A DNA stretch of 6,407 bases from an uncultured Clostridia bacterium (GTDB taxonomy: Bacteria; Bacillota; Clostridia; Christensenellales; UBA1242): contig CALCEI010000045.1 of the NCBI GenBank assembly GCA_937900575.1, positions 1 to 6,407 on the forward strand, given 5' to 3'. This document shows, piece by piece, positions 1-6,321 of the stretch (positions within the stretch are counted from its first letter, which is position 1; every line of letters begins with the position of its first letter). Under the pieces are notes generated by a model. It was not told the DNA's origin. It worked only from the letters and a program-made list of their open reading frames with translations, and searched no databases. The translations under genes and the position numbers were made by a program.

Positions 1-35
1 ATTTGCTTCCATGCAATACATAGATAGGAGAATTT

Positions 36-1163
36 ATGATTGAAATTAAAGAAGTCAAAACAAAAAAACAAATAAAGGAATTTTTAGATTTCCCATTAAA
101 ATTATATAAGGGCAACCCATACTTTGTCCCACCACTTTATATGGATGAAAAAAAGTTGTTTGACAAAAATTATCTTTATTATGATGTTTGCGAAGCAGTT
201 TATTATAACGCATATAAAGATGGAAAAATGGTTGGAAGAATTTCTGGCATTTTGCAAAACGCAAGCAACAAAAAATGGAAACAAAAACGTGTAAGATTCA
301 CTCGTTTTGATTCCATTGATGACCAAGAAGTTGCAAACGCACTGTTTGGCGCAACAGAAGCATGGGCAAAAGAACATAAAATGGAAGAAGTTGTTGGCCC
401 ACTTGGCTTTTCTGATTTGGAACGTGAAGGTTTGCTTATTGAAGGGTTTGATGAACTTGCAACCTTTGAAGAACAATATAATTATCCTTACTACCAAACC
501 TTAATTGAAAATTATGGTTTTAAAAAGGAAGTTGATTGGTTGGAACGCAAATTATATGCGCCAAAGGAACCAAATGATAGATTAAAACGTTTGTCAACTT
601 TGATGATGAAAAGATACAAACTCCATTATGGTCAAGCAAAAAACATTAAACAGTTCCTTAAAAAATATGCTGATGCTTTCTTTGAAATATTGGATAAAAC
701 TTATGTTGACATCTACGGAACTGTACCTTTCACTGAAGGCATGAAAAAAACCATGATTAGCAACTTCACTTTGTTGATGGATACACGTTATGTAACAGTA
801 ATCTGTGATGAAAATGAAAAAGTTGTATGCTTTGGCATGTGCCTTCCATCAATTGCACGTGCTGTGCAAAAATCTGGTGGACATTTAACACTACCTACCA
901 TCTTTAAAATTTTACGTTCAAAACACAAACCAAAAGTTATTGATTTGGCTTTGATTGGCGTTTTGCCTGAATATGCACAAAAAGGAATAAGCAGTGCACT
1001 TATTGGCAACATTATGGATATGCTTACAACGGGTGGAGTTGAATATGCAGAAACAAATTTGAATTTGGAAGATAATTTAAGCATTCAAAATCAATGGAAA
1101 GCGTTTGATAGCGTGTTACATAAACGCAGAAGATGTTACGTTAAAAGGATTGGTGAAAAATAA
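36..1163 (+). CDS. GNAT-like N-acetyltransferase family protein, substrate unknown (375 aa)
   Basis: This is a cytosolic protein with no signal peptide or membrane segment. It resembles the long GNAT-like proteins often annotated only as hypothetical or N-acetyltransferase. The N-terminal half carries the typical stretch GPLGFSDLEREGLLIEGFD (residues 121-139) followed by a YPYY motif (150-153) and YGFKK. The C-terminal half (about 215-375) looks like a GNAT fold: a beta strand LALIGVLPEY (304-313), then the acetyl-CoA loop position QKGISSAL (315-322). That loop departs from the usual Q/R-x-x-G-x-G/A, so catalysis is not certain. A second strand with ETNLNLEDN (339-347) follows. The ATG at 36 has AGGAG at 26-30, which supports the start. 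The stop TAA (1161-1163) shares its last A with the plsX start, so translation is probably coupled. Family assignment is fairly sure; the substrate is unknown and I do not infer one. Confidence 0.8.
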   Translation: MIEIKEVKTKKQIKEFLDFPLKLYKGNPYFVPPLYMDEKKLFDKNYLYYDVCEAVYYNAYKDGKMVGRISGILQNASNKKWKQKRVRFTRFDSIDDQEVANALFGATEAWAKEHKMEEVVGPLGFSDLEREGLLIEGFDELATFEEQYNYPYYQTLIENYGFKKEVDWLERKLYAPKEPNDRLKRLSTLMMKRYKLHYGQAKNIKQFLKKYADAFFEILDKTYVDIYGTVPFTEGMKKTMISNFTLLMDTRYVTVICDENEKVVCFGMCLPSIARAVQKSGGHLTLPTIFKILRSKHKPKVIDLALIGVLPEYAQKGISSALIGNIMDMLTTGGVEYAETNLNLEDNLSIQNQWKAFDSVLHKRRRCYVKRIGEK

Positions 1164-2191
1164 TGATTAAAGTTATTGTTGATACTGTTGGTGGAGATTT
1201 ATCCCCTGACGCAAACATTGAAGGTGCAGTAAAAGCACTTAATTCAATTGAAGATTTATATGTTATTTTTGCAGGTAATGAAAGTGTTATTAAAGAAAAA
1301 TTGACAAACTACACTTATGATGCCAACCGTGTTGAATTTTTAAACGCAACAGAAGAAATTACATGCAACGACCAACCAACAATTGCCATAAGACAGAAGA
1401 AAGACAGTTCAATTGTAAAAGCTTTTGAACTTATGCATGCTGACGACACTGTTAATGCTTTTGTCTCAACCGGCTCAACCGGTGCAATTTTGGCAGGTAC
1501 TGTTATGAAAGTTGGACGTATACGTGGTGTTAAACGCCCTGCCTTCTGCCCTATCTTACCAACCATGAACGGAAAAATTGTTGGAATTTGTGATAGTGGT
1601 GCCAATGTGGATTGCGACAGTTTGCAACTTAGTCAGTTTGCATTGATGAGCAGTTTATATTTACAAAAAACTTACAACATAGAAAGTCCACGTGTTGCAC
1701 TTTTGAATGTTGGTGTGGAAGAAGAAAAAGGCGACATGTTGCGCAAAGAAACTTACAAAATTTTAAAAAACAGCAAACAAATTAATTTTGTTGGCAACAT
1801 GGAAAGCCGAGATTTGTTAAAAGGCAAATACGATGTTGTTGTTTGTGATGGTTTTGCAGGCAACGTATTGTTAAAATCCACTGAAGGTGCATGTTTGGAA
1901 ATGTTAAAAATGGTTAAAGGCATCTGCACAAAAAGTTTAAAAACAAAAATTGGTGCTTTATTCCTTAAAAAAGACATTATGGAAGCAAAAGATTTCATGG
2001 ATTATAACAACTATGGTGGTGCAGTATTGCTCGGTGCAGCAAAAACAATTGTAAAGGGCCACGGCTCAAGCAAGGCAGTTTCAATTTTCCACTGCATTGA
2101 ACAAGCATACAACATGGAAAAATCTTCCTTACGTACAAGCATTGCAGATGCAATTACACAAGAAACAAGTTTAGGAGAAACAAATGAATAA
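1163..2191 (+). CDS. plsX: phosphate acyltransferase PlsX
   Basis: PlsX converts acyl-ACP plus phosphate to acyl-phosphate, the donor used by membrane PlsY to make 1-acylglycerol-3-phosphate in phospholipid synthesis. It acts as a soluble or peripheral membrane enzyme. At 342 aa it has the family's usual length. Visible family landmarks in order are VDTVGGD (6-12, usually DAMGGD), STGSTGA (102-108, usually SAGNTGA), DSGANVD (144-150), LNVGVEEEKG (181-190), CDGFAGNVLLKS (228-239) with EG after it, and GGAVLLG (285-291) followed by KGHG (298-301). The ATG start overlaps the stop of the upstream GNAT gene by one base. A modest AAGGA lies at 1145-1149 and GGTG at 1152-1155 inside that gene. The end overlaps fakA by 8 bp. 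The usual Bacillus-type partners fapR and fabD are not next to it; fakA is instead. Identity is secure despite the motif changes. Confidence 0.95.
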   Translation: MIKVIVDTVGGDLSPDANIEGAVKALNSIEDLYVIFAGNESVIKEKLTNYTYDANRVEFLNATEEITCNDQPTIAIRQKKDSSIVKAFELMHADDTVNAFVSTGSTGAILAGTVMKVGRIRGVKRPAFCPILPTMNGKIVGICDSGANVDCDSLQLSQFALMSSLYLQKTYNIESPRVALLNVGVEEEKGDMLRKETYKILKNSKQINFVGNMESRDLLKGKYDVVVCDGFAGNVLLKSTEGACLEMLKMVKGICTKSLKTKIGALFLKKDIMEAKDFMDYNNYGGAVLLGAAKTIVKGHGSSKAVSIFHCIEQAYNMEKSSLRTSIADAITQETSLGETNE

Positions 2192-3839
2192 TATAATTGA
2201 TGGCGTCACGTTTAAAGATTTTGTTAAATTTGCACACAACAATTTGCATGCAAATGCAAAAATTGTGGACGAATTAAACGTCTTTCCAATTCCAGATGGA
2301 GATACGGGTGCCAATATGGGCATGACACTCGGTGGTGGGTATTGTGCCATAGAAAATTTTGAAAGTAACAATGTGGGTGAAATTGCCAGCAAGTGTGCAG
2401 AAGGCATGTTGCTAAATGCACGTGGAAATTCTGGTGTTATCCTTTCACAACTGTTTTACGGTTTTGCTGAAGCAATAAAAGATAAAGAATCCTTAACAAT
2501 AAGTGAACTTGTCTTTGCTTTGGGCGAAGGTGTTAAACGTGGATATTTGGCAGTTGACAAACCTGCAGAAGGAACAATTTTAACAGTTGCACGTGAAGGT
2601 TACGAATATGTGCGTGATTTTGTTGATGCAAACACAACTGTTGAAAACTTTGTTGTTGAACTTTTGAATGCAACAAACAAGTCTGTGCAAGACACTCCAA
2701 ACAAATTGGACGTGCTTAAAAAAGCCGGAGTTGTTGATAGTGGTGGTGCTGGGCTTTACTATATCTATGAAGGCATCAACAAAGGTTTGCACGGAAAAGA
2801 CTTTGGTGTTGTTGAACCAATAAAATGTAAACAACAAGAAATTGATTACAGTAAATTCAACGAAAACAGTGTTCTTGAATTTGGCTACTGTTCTGAAGTT
2901 TTGCTTCAACTTACAAAAAGCAAAATTGATGTTGATAAATTCAATTTGGAAGAACTTAAAGCCTATTTGAACACAATTGGCGATTCAATTGTTGCAAGCC
3001 AAACGGGTTATGTTGTAAAAATTCATGTACATACATTTGAACCATATAAGTTGTTGCAACATTGTCAACAATTTGGCGAATTCTTAAAAATTAAAATTGA
3101 AAACATGACAATTCAACATAATGAAGCAAATGTTCAAAACAATTTCCAACCTGTTGTTGCAAACAAAGCAGAACGTAAACGTTTTGGTCTTGTTACAGTT
3201 GCAACCGGCGAAGGACTTATTGAAACGTTTAAAAACTTCGGTGCAGACGTTGTTATTAATGGTGGGCAAACCAATAATCCTTCAACTGAAGAATTTATAA
3301 ACGCATTCGAACAAACAAATGCAGAAATTGTGTTTGTGTTGCCAAATAACAGTAATATTATTTTAACAGCAAACCAAGCAGCAGAAATGTACAAGTCTTC
3401 CAAGATTTATGTTGTGGAAAGCAGAAGCATTGGCGATGGTTATGCTGCCCTATCCTTGCTTGATTATAGTTCTGACGACGTTGACCAAATTTTAAACAAC
3501 TTAAAAGAAGCGGTTACAATCACAGAAAGTGGTGCAATTACACGTGCAATTCGTACAACAAAAGTTGGCGATATAAATGTAACAAAAGATGACTATGTTG
3601 CAATAAGTGGTAAAACTATGCTTACATCAACTCCAACAAAAATAAGGACAATTTATGAACTTGTTAATAAATTGCACCCAGAAACAAAAGATTATTGCGT
3701 GTTGATTTATGGTAAGGGTATGGACAGTGCAGAAAAAGAATTGACCTTGTCCTACATTCATGGCAAATACCCAGCCTTGGAAGTTTACGAAATTGAAGGT
3801 GGACAAGAAATTTACGACTTATTTATTGTGTTAAATTAA
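2184..3839 (+). CDS. fakA: fatty acid kinase subunit FakA (DAK2 domain, YloV family)
   Basis: FakA uses ATP to phosphorylate fatty acids bound to a FakB (DegV-family) partner, giving acyl-phosphate for PlsY or, through PlsX, acyl-ACP. The length of 551 aa is normal for the family. The N-terminal DAK2/DhaL kinase domain (about 9-200) has the Mg-nucleotide motif NVFPIPDGDTGANM (32-45, metal-binding aspartates D38 and D40), NARGNSGVILSQ (78-89) and DSGGAGLYYIYEG (185-197). The middle domain has GYCSE (C236) and KIHVH (H281, H283), the positions expected for the zinc site described in FakA. The C-terminal domain (about 330-551) is DegV-like, with VLPNNSNI (385-392). AGGAG at 2173-2177 lies 6 nt before the ATG, inside the plsX end, and the 8-bp overlap with plsX implies co-translation. 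No fakB gene is in the window. A strong terminator follows. Older annotation names are dihydroxyacetone kinase-like protein or YloV. Confidence 0.95.
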   Translation: MNNIIDGVTFKDFVKFAHNNLHANAKIVDELNVFPIPDGDTGANMGMTLGGGYCAIENFESNNVGEIASKCAEGMLLNARGNSGVILSQLFYGFAEAIKDKESLTISELVFALGEGVKRGYLAVDKPAEGTILTVAREGYEYVRDFVDANTTVENFVVELLNATNKSVQDTPNKLDVLKKAGVVDSGGAGLYYIYEGINKGLHGKDFGVVEPIKCKQQEIDYSKFNENSVLEFGYCSEVLLQLTKSKIDVDKFNLEELKAYLNTIGDSIVASQTGYVVKIHVHTFEPYKLLQHCQQFGEFLKIKIENMTIQHNEANVQNNFQPVVANKAERKRFGLVTVATGEGLIETFKNFGADVVINGGQTNNPSTEEFINAFEQTNAEIVFVLPNNSNIILTANQAAEMYKSSKIYVVESRSIGDGYAALSLLDYSSDDVDQILNNLKEAVTITESGAITRAIRTTKVGDINVTKDDYVAISGKTMLTSTPTKIRTIYELVNKLHPETKDYCVLIYGKGMDSAEKELTLSYIHGKYPALEVYEIEGGQEIYDLFIVLN

Positions 3840-3850
3840 ATTTAGTCACA

Positions 3851-3879
3851 AAAAAAGAGTTCAAATCGAACTCTTTTTT
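3851..3879. terminator. bidirectional intrinsic terminator between convergent fakA and rpsR
   Basis: A perfect inverted repeat GAGTTC (3857-3862) / GAACTC (3868-3873) with a 5-nt loop is flanked by six A (3851-3856) and six T (3874-3879), which extend the stem to 12 bp. Read on + it ends fakA transcripts with a T-tract, and read on - it ends the rpsF-ssb-rpsR transcripts with a T-tract. It starts 11 nt after the fakA stop and ends 7 nt before the rpsR stop, so it fills nearly all of the 47-bp gap. Confidence 0.93.
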
Positions 3880-3886
3880 ATTTTTC

Positions 3887-4192
3887 TTAGTCACCATCAA
3901 ATGGTAATAATGCAATGTTTCTTGCACGTTTGATTGCAACTGTCAATTCTCTTTGATGACGTGCACAAACGTTTGTTTGTCTGCGTGGTAAAATTTTGCC
4001 TTTTTCGGTTACATATTTACGCAATCTGTTTGCGTCTTTGTAATCAATAACTTTGCAATTTTTATCTTCACAGAATGCACAAACCTTTTTTCTCATTGGT
4101 CTATGTTGTTTAAAGAATTTCTTTTTGTCAACAGGGGCTTTTGTTTCTTCAACTGCTTCTGTTGCTTTTACTTCAATTTCTGCTTCTGCCAT
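3887..4192 (-). CDS. rpsR: 30S ribosomal protein S18 with N-terminal extension (101 aa)
   Basis: S18 binds the platform of the 30S subunit together with S6. The conserved core runs from about residue 25, with YKDANRLRKYV (51-61), LPRR (68-71), the signature CARHQRELTVAIKRAR (76-91) and ALLPF (94-98). Four cysteines, C38, C41, C46 and C76, make this the zinc-binding (C+) type. The first 24 residues, MAEAEIEVKATEAVEETKAP and what follows, form a low-complexity acidic extension; bacterial S18 is usually about 75-85 aa. The start is supported by GGAGAAA (4205-4199) 6 nt before the ATG, and no internal ATG with a comparable site is available before the core. It is the last gene of the rpsF-ssb-rpsR operon, 32 nt after ssb, and is followed by the bidirectional terminator. 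Confidence 0.97.
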   Translation of the reverse strand: MAEAEIEVKATEAVEETKAPVDKKKFFKQHRPMRKKVCAFCEDKNCKVIDYKDANRLRKYVTEKGKILPRRQTNVCARHQRELTVAIKRARNIALLPFDGD

Positions 4193-4224
4193 ATTTAATT
4201 TCTCCTTTATCTATTTTTGTTTAA

Positions 4225-4647
4225 TTAAAATGGTAAATCGTCATCACTGATTGGTTGTAAATCTGCAACCGGTTCTTGTGATGCATTAACTCCACCATCA
4301 ACTGCAACAGAACCACCTTCTGCGCCATCGTTACGTTGAGACAAAAATTCAACTTCGTCTGCAACAACGTCAACAGCAAGGCCTTTTGTTCCGTCTGCAC
4401 GTTCAAAATTTCTTAATTGAATTGAACCTGTAACTGCAACTTTGTTACCTTTCTTTAAGAATTTTGCACAGTTTTCGGCATTGCCTCTCCATGCTGTCAC
4501 ATTAAAGAAATCTGTTTCCCTTGTGCCTTCTGCGTTTGCAAATCTTCTTGAAACAGCAATTGCCATTCTGCAAACAGAAACACCTGTTGGGGTTGTTGTA
4601 AGTTCAGGGTCACGTGTTAAATTACCAATTAAAAATACTTTATTCAT
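4225..4647 (-). CDS. ssb: single-stranded DNA-binding protein SSB
   Basis: SSB is a tetrameric protein that coats single-stranded DNA in replication, repair and recombination and recruits partner proteins through its C-terminal tip. The OB fold spans about residues 1-105: MNKVFLIGNLTRDPEL (1-16), the aromatic DNA-contact region ETDFFNVTAWRG (44-55, W53) and KGNKVAVTGSI (66-76). A short Gly/Ala/Val linker (about 106-134) leads to the typical acidic tip DDDLPF (135-140). At 140 aa it is slightly short because of the brief linker. AAGGAG (4659-4654) sits 6 nt before the ATG. The position between rpsF and rpsR is the classical Bacillota arrangement, which makes this the main chromosomal SSB rather than a plasmid or phage copy. 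Confidence 0.97.
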   Translation of the reverse strand: MNKVFLIGNLTRDPELTTTPTGVSVCRMAIAVSRRFANAEGTRETDFFNVTAWRGNAENCAKFLKKGNKVAVTGSIQLRNFERADGTKGLAVDVVADEVEFLSQRNDGAEGGSVAVDGGVNASQEPVADLQPISDDDLPF

Positions 4648-4668
4648 AAATTTCTCCTTATTAGGTCT

Positions 4669-4682
4669 GCTAAAACTTTAGC
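4669..4682 (-). other. small inverted repeat between rpsF and ssb
   Basis: On the - strand GCTAAA and TTTAGC are separated by 2 nt, which folds as a 5-bp stem with a 4-nt loop, beginning 6 nt after the rpsF stop. No T-tract follows, so it is unlikely to be a terminator. It could slow ribosomes or nucleases, or be chance. Confidence 0.35.
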
Positions 4683-4688
4683 GTTAAA

Positions 4689-4970
4689 TTATTTTGCAAC
4701 AACAATGTATCTTAAAATATTGTTTGTAATTGCAAGCAATGAACCAAGTTTGTTTGGAACTTTGGAATCTGCTGTGAAATTTACCAAAACGTAAAAACCT
4801 TCGTGTTGTTTTTCAATTTCGTAAGCAAGTTTTTTGTTACCAACTCTTTCAACTGATTCAATTTTGCCACCATCTTTTTCAATCATGCCGTTAACTTGAG
4901 CAATAAGGGCTTCTTTGTCTTCGTCTGTTGATTGACTTGGAATGATGTACATCAATTCATAGTTATTCAT
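4689..4970 (-). CDS. rpsF: 30S ribosomal protein S6 (93 aa)
   Basis: S6 binds the central domain of 16S rRNA as a heterodimer with S18, which is encoded in the same operon. Family features are the opening MNNYELMYIIPS (1-12), LAYEIEK (48-54), GFYVLVNF (58-65) and the ending NILRYIVV (84-91). I chose the ATG at 4970-4968 because AAGGAGGT (4982-4975) lies just before it and because 93 aa matches the family length. The same frame is open to an ATG at 5015-5013, which would add 15 residues unlike S6 and would place the start inside the structured leader. ssb begins 41 nt downstream. Identity is secure. Confidence 0.97.
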   Translation of the reverse strand: MNNYELMYIIPSQSTDEDKEALIAQVNGMIEKDGGKIESVERVGNKKLAYEIEKQHEGFYVLVNFTADSKVPNKLGSLLAITNNILRYIVVAK

Positions 4971-4974
4971 ACTT

Positions 4975-4982
4975 ACCTCCTT
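4975..4982 (-). promoter_or_regulatory. strong ribosome binding site of rpsF
   Basis: AAGGAGGT on the - strand matches the anti-Shine-Dalgarno sequence very well and lies 4 nt before the ATG at 4970. It decides the rpsF start in favour of the 93-residue protein over the upstream in-frame ATG at 5015. Confidence 0.9.
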
Positions 4983-4987
4983 ATGGA

Positions 4988-5047
4988 CTTTTGGCCTGTT
5001 TTCAGGCAAGGACACAACAAATTAAATGCGACTTAAATTTTGTTGTG
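4988..5047 (-). promoter_or_regulatory. structured 5' leader of rpsF-ssb-rpsR, candidate S6:S18 autoregulatory element
   Basis: Two hairpins can be drawn on the - strand. The first pairs CACAACAAA (5047-5039) with TTTGTTGTG (5021-5013), 9 bp perfect, with a further partly paired A/T interior and a loop around GTCGCA. The second pairs GCCTG (5007-5003) with CAGGC (4998-4994) around an AAAA loop, and can be lengthened by CTT/AAG across a CAA bulge. The second ends about 6 nt before the rpsF ribosome binding site. In many bacteria S6:S18 represses its own operon by binding a leader hairpin that has a CCG signature. I see no CCG here, so the functional assignment is inference. Confidence 0.5.
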
Positions 5048-5051
5048 GTAC

Positions 5052-5070
5052 GTTAAAATTTTCTTTTAAC
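5052..5070 (-). other. 7-bp hairpin at the expected transcription start of the rpsF operon
   Basis: GTTAAAA (5070-5064) and TTTTAAC (5058-5052) pair perfectly around GAAAA. Outside them GTGG (5076-5073) and CCAC (5048-5045) could add four pairs, but transcription probably begins near 5070, which would leave GTGG out of the RNA. A 5'-terminal stem of this kind could stabilise the mRNA; its function is not shown by the sequence. Confidence 0.45.
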
Positions 5071-5076
5071 TGCCAC

Positions 5077-5105
5077 ATTGTAACATAAAGACAAGAAAAA
5101 AGCAA
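5077..5105 (-). promoter_or_regulatory. predicted sigma-A promoter of rpsF-ssb-rpsR, extended -10
   Basis: The -10 is TACAAT (5082-5077), preceded by TGT (5085-5083), which gives the extended TGn -10 form. A weak -35, TTGCTT (5105-5100), stands 17 nt upstream. The start of transcription would be near 5070, giving a leader of about 100 nt. The -35 lies within the descending arm and T-tract of the dacA terminator. Confidence 0.65.
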
Positions 5106-5130
5106 GTGCTTTTAAACCATTGCCCTTGCC
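5096..5130 (-). terminator. intrinsic terminator of the D,D-carboxypeptidase gene
   Basis: On the - strand GGCAAG (5130-5125) pairs with CTTGCT (5106-5101, one G-T pair). A G-A mismatch and two inner G-C pairs follow, with a 12-nt loop and a run of six T (5101-5096). It starts 8 nt after the dacA stop. An upstream A-tract at 5136-5131 can pair with the T-tract. On the + strand it also ends in a T-tract but no gene there needs it. Confidence 0.8.
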
Positions 5131-5138
5131 TTTTTTGA

Positions 5139-6272
5139 TTATAAAATTTCTTTGAAATAATCCCATAAACTTGCTTCTTCGTGTGTTTCGGTTGCAAGCA
5201 AGTTGATTGTTTCTACTGCCACACCGTCAATAACAATTTCAACATTGCCAACAACTTGTCCTGCCTCAACACTAATTAAATTGGAAGGTAAGTTATAATT
5301 TAATGCAAAATTTACATCTTTGTCTTTTTCGGTTACCAAAGTATATTCCTTTTCCGGTTTAATGTGTGTTGACCTGTTGCCACCCTTTATTGCAATTGTT
5401 TTGTTTTCCACATCTTGTGCGCTGAAAATTGTTTTACTTTCATAATTTGCAAAGCCATAGTTTAACAAGTCGCTTGCAATTGAAAATCTTAATTTGCTTG
5501 TATCTGCACCCAAAACAACGGAAACTAATTGCATATTATTTCTTTCTGCGCCCACAGCCAAACAGCACTTGGCTTCATTAGTTGAGCCAGTCTTTCCACC
5601 AAGACAGCCAGAATAAAATCTGCTTAATTTATTTGTATTTGTCATTTGAGTTGTGCGTCCACTTGGGTGAACAAAATCTTCGTTCCAAATGGCTGAAAAT
5701 TGTTTAAATAAATCATAATTCAAAACTTTAGAAAGTAAAATTGCTTGGTCGTATGCAGAAGAATATCCATCAACGGCGGGAAGTCCGGTTGCATTTGCGT
5801 AGTGTGTGTCTGCCATGCCCAATTCATAAGCACGAGTGTTCATGTTTTTAACAAAATTATTTTCACTTCCTGCAACATATTCTGCCAAAGCCACACTGCT
5901 ATCATTTGCACTTGCAACAATAACTGACTTTAACAAATCTTCCAGCACGTATTCTTCGTTTGCGTCCAAAAATATTTGACTACCACCCATGCCATTTGCG
6001 TTTTCACTAACCATAACCTTATCTGTTAAACCGATGTTGCCTGCATCAATATCTTCAAGCACAAGCAAAACAGTCATAAGTTTTGTTACGCTTGCAATTG
6101 GCAATTTTTGGTGCGCATCTTTTTCACACAACACCTTGCCCGAATTCCTTTCAATAAGCACGCTTGACCTACAAGCATTTTCGTCAACACAAAAAGTTGG
6201 TGCAATGCAAAAACCTGAACAAAGCACAACAAAAGCAACAACCAAAATTGTGGCAATAAATTTCTTTTTCAT
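5139..6272 (-). CDS. dacA: D-alanyl-D-alanine carboxypeptidase (PBP5/6 type, peptidase S11)
   Basis: This enzyme removes the terminal D-alanine from peptidoglycan pentapeptides outside the membrane and is a penicillin target. A signal peptide is clear: MKKK, then a hydrophobic stretch (5-27). The three active-site motifs are SVTK (61-64, nucleophile S61), SAN (121-123) and KTG (227-229), in a catalytic domain of about 30-275. A PBP5 C-terminal beta domain (about 278-365) follows, and the end SLWDYFKEIL (368-377) looks like the amphipathic membrane-anchoring helix of the family. The length of 377 aa is usual. GAGGTG (6282-6277) precedes the ATG by 4 nt. It is probably transcribed alone, between the tRNA terminator and its own. 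Eight cysteines are present, five of them (C34, C49, C223, C236, C237) in the likely mature exported part, which is unusual for a Gram-positive secreted protein. The symbol is at family level: dacA, dacB and dacF paralogues cannot be told apart here. Confidence 0.93.
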   Translation of the reverse strand: MKKKFIATILVVAFVVLCSGFCIAPTFCVDENACRSSVLIERNSGKVLCEKDAHQKLPIASVTKLMTVLLVLEDIDAGNIGLTDKVMVSENANGMGGSQIFLDANEEYVLEDLLKSVIVASANDSSVALAEYVAGSENNFVKNMNTRAYELGMADTHYANATGLPAVDGYSSAYDQAILLSKVLNYDLFKQFSAIWNEDFVHPSGRTTQMTNTNKLSRFYSGCLGGKTGSTNEAKCCLAVGAERNNMQLVSVVLGADTSKLRFSIASDLLNYGFANYESKTIFSAQDVENKTIAIKGGNRSTHIKPEKEYTLVTEKDKDVNFALNYNLPSNLISVEAGQVVGNVEIVIDGVAVETINLLATETHEEASLWDYFKEIL

Positions 6273-6292
6273 ATTTCACCTCGATTTTAGTG

Positions 6293-6321
6293 TTTGTACA
6301 AAAGCAAAATTTATGCAACAA
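6293..6321 (-). promoter_or_regulatory. weak candidate promoter for the D,D-carboxypeptidase gene
   Basis: In the 47 nt between the tRNA terminator and the gene, TACAAA (6298-6293) can serve as -10 with TTGTTG (6321-6316) 17 nt upstream. Both boxes are poor matches. It would give a leader of about 15 nt holding the ribosome binding site. Readthrough from the tRNA is the alternative. Confidence 0.35.

Noticed and set aside
1..43. Possible C-terminal end of an upstream gene on the + strand.
   Set aside because: All three frames are open at the left edge and stop at 21-23, 25-27 or 41-43. With so few residues none can be chosen or identified.
102..497. 131-codon open frame on the - strand inside the GNAT-like gene.
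   Set aside because: It is antisense to a clear gene, rich in Phe, Cys and Ile as expected of a shadow frame in AT-rich DNA, and has no family motif.
2580..2909. 109-codon open frame on the - strand inside fakA.
   Set aside because: It is antisense to conserved FakA coding sequence, with low-complexity composition and no recognisable domain.
4053..4250. 65-codon open frame on the + strand across rpsR and the rpsR-ssb gap.
   Set aside because: It is antisense to rpsR, has a shadow-like composition, and no promoter is apparent.
4971..5015. Longer rpsF starting at the ATG at 5015.
   Set aside because: The added 15 residues do not resemble S6 and overlap the leader hairpins, and the strong AAGGAGGT site points to the ATG at 4970.
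6204..6272. Lipoprotein signal in the carboxypeptidase (cysteines at 18 and 22).
   Set aside because: The residues before them (VVLC, SGFC) do not fit the lipobox pattern, and the family uses an ordinary signal peptide with a C-terminal anchor.
6284..6289. TAAAAT as -10 box for the D,D-carboxypeptidase gene.
   Set aside because: It matches the consensus better than TACAAA, but transcription would then start at or inside the ribosome binding site, leaving no usable leader.
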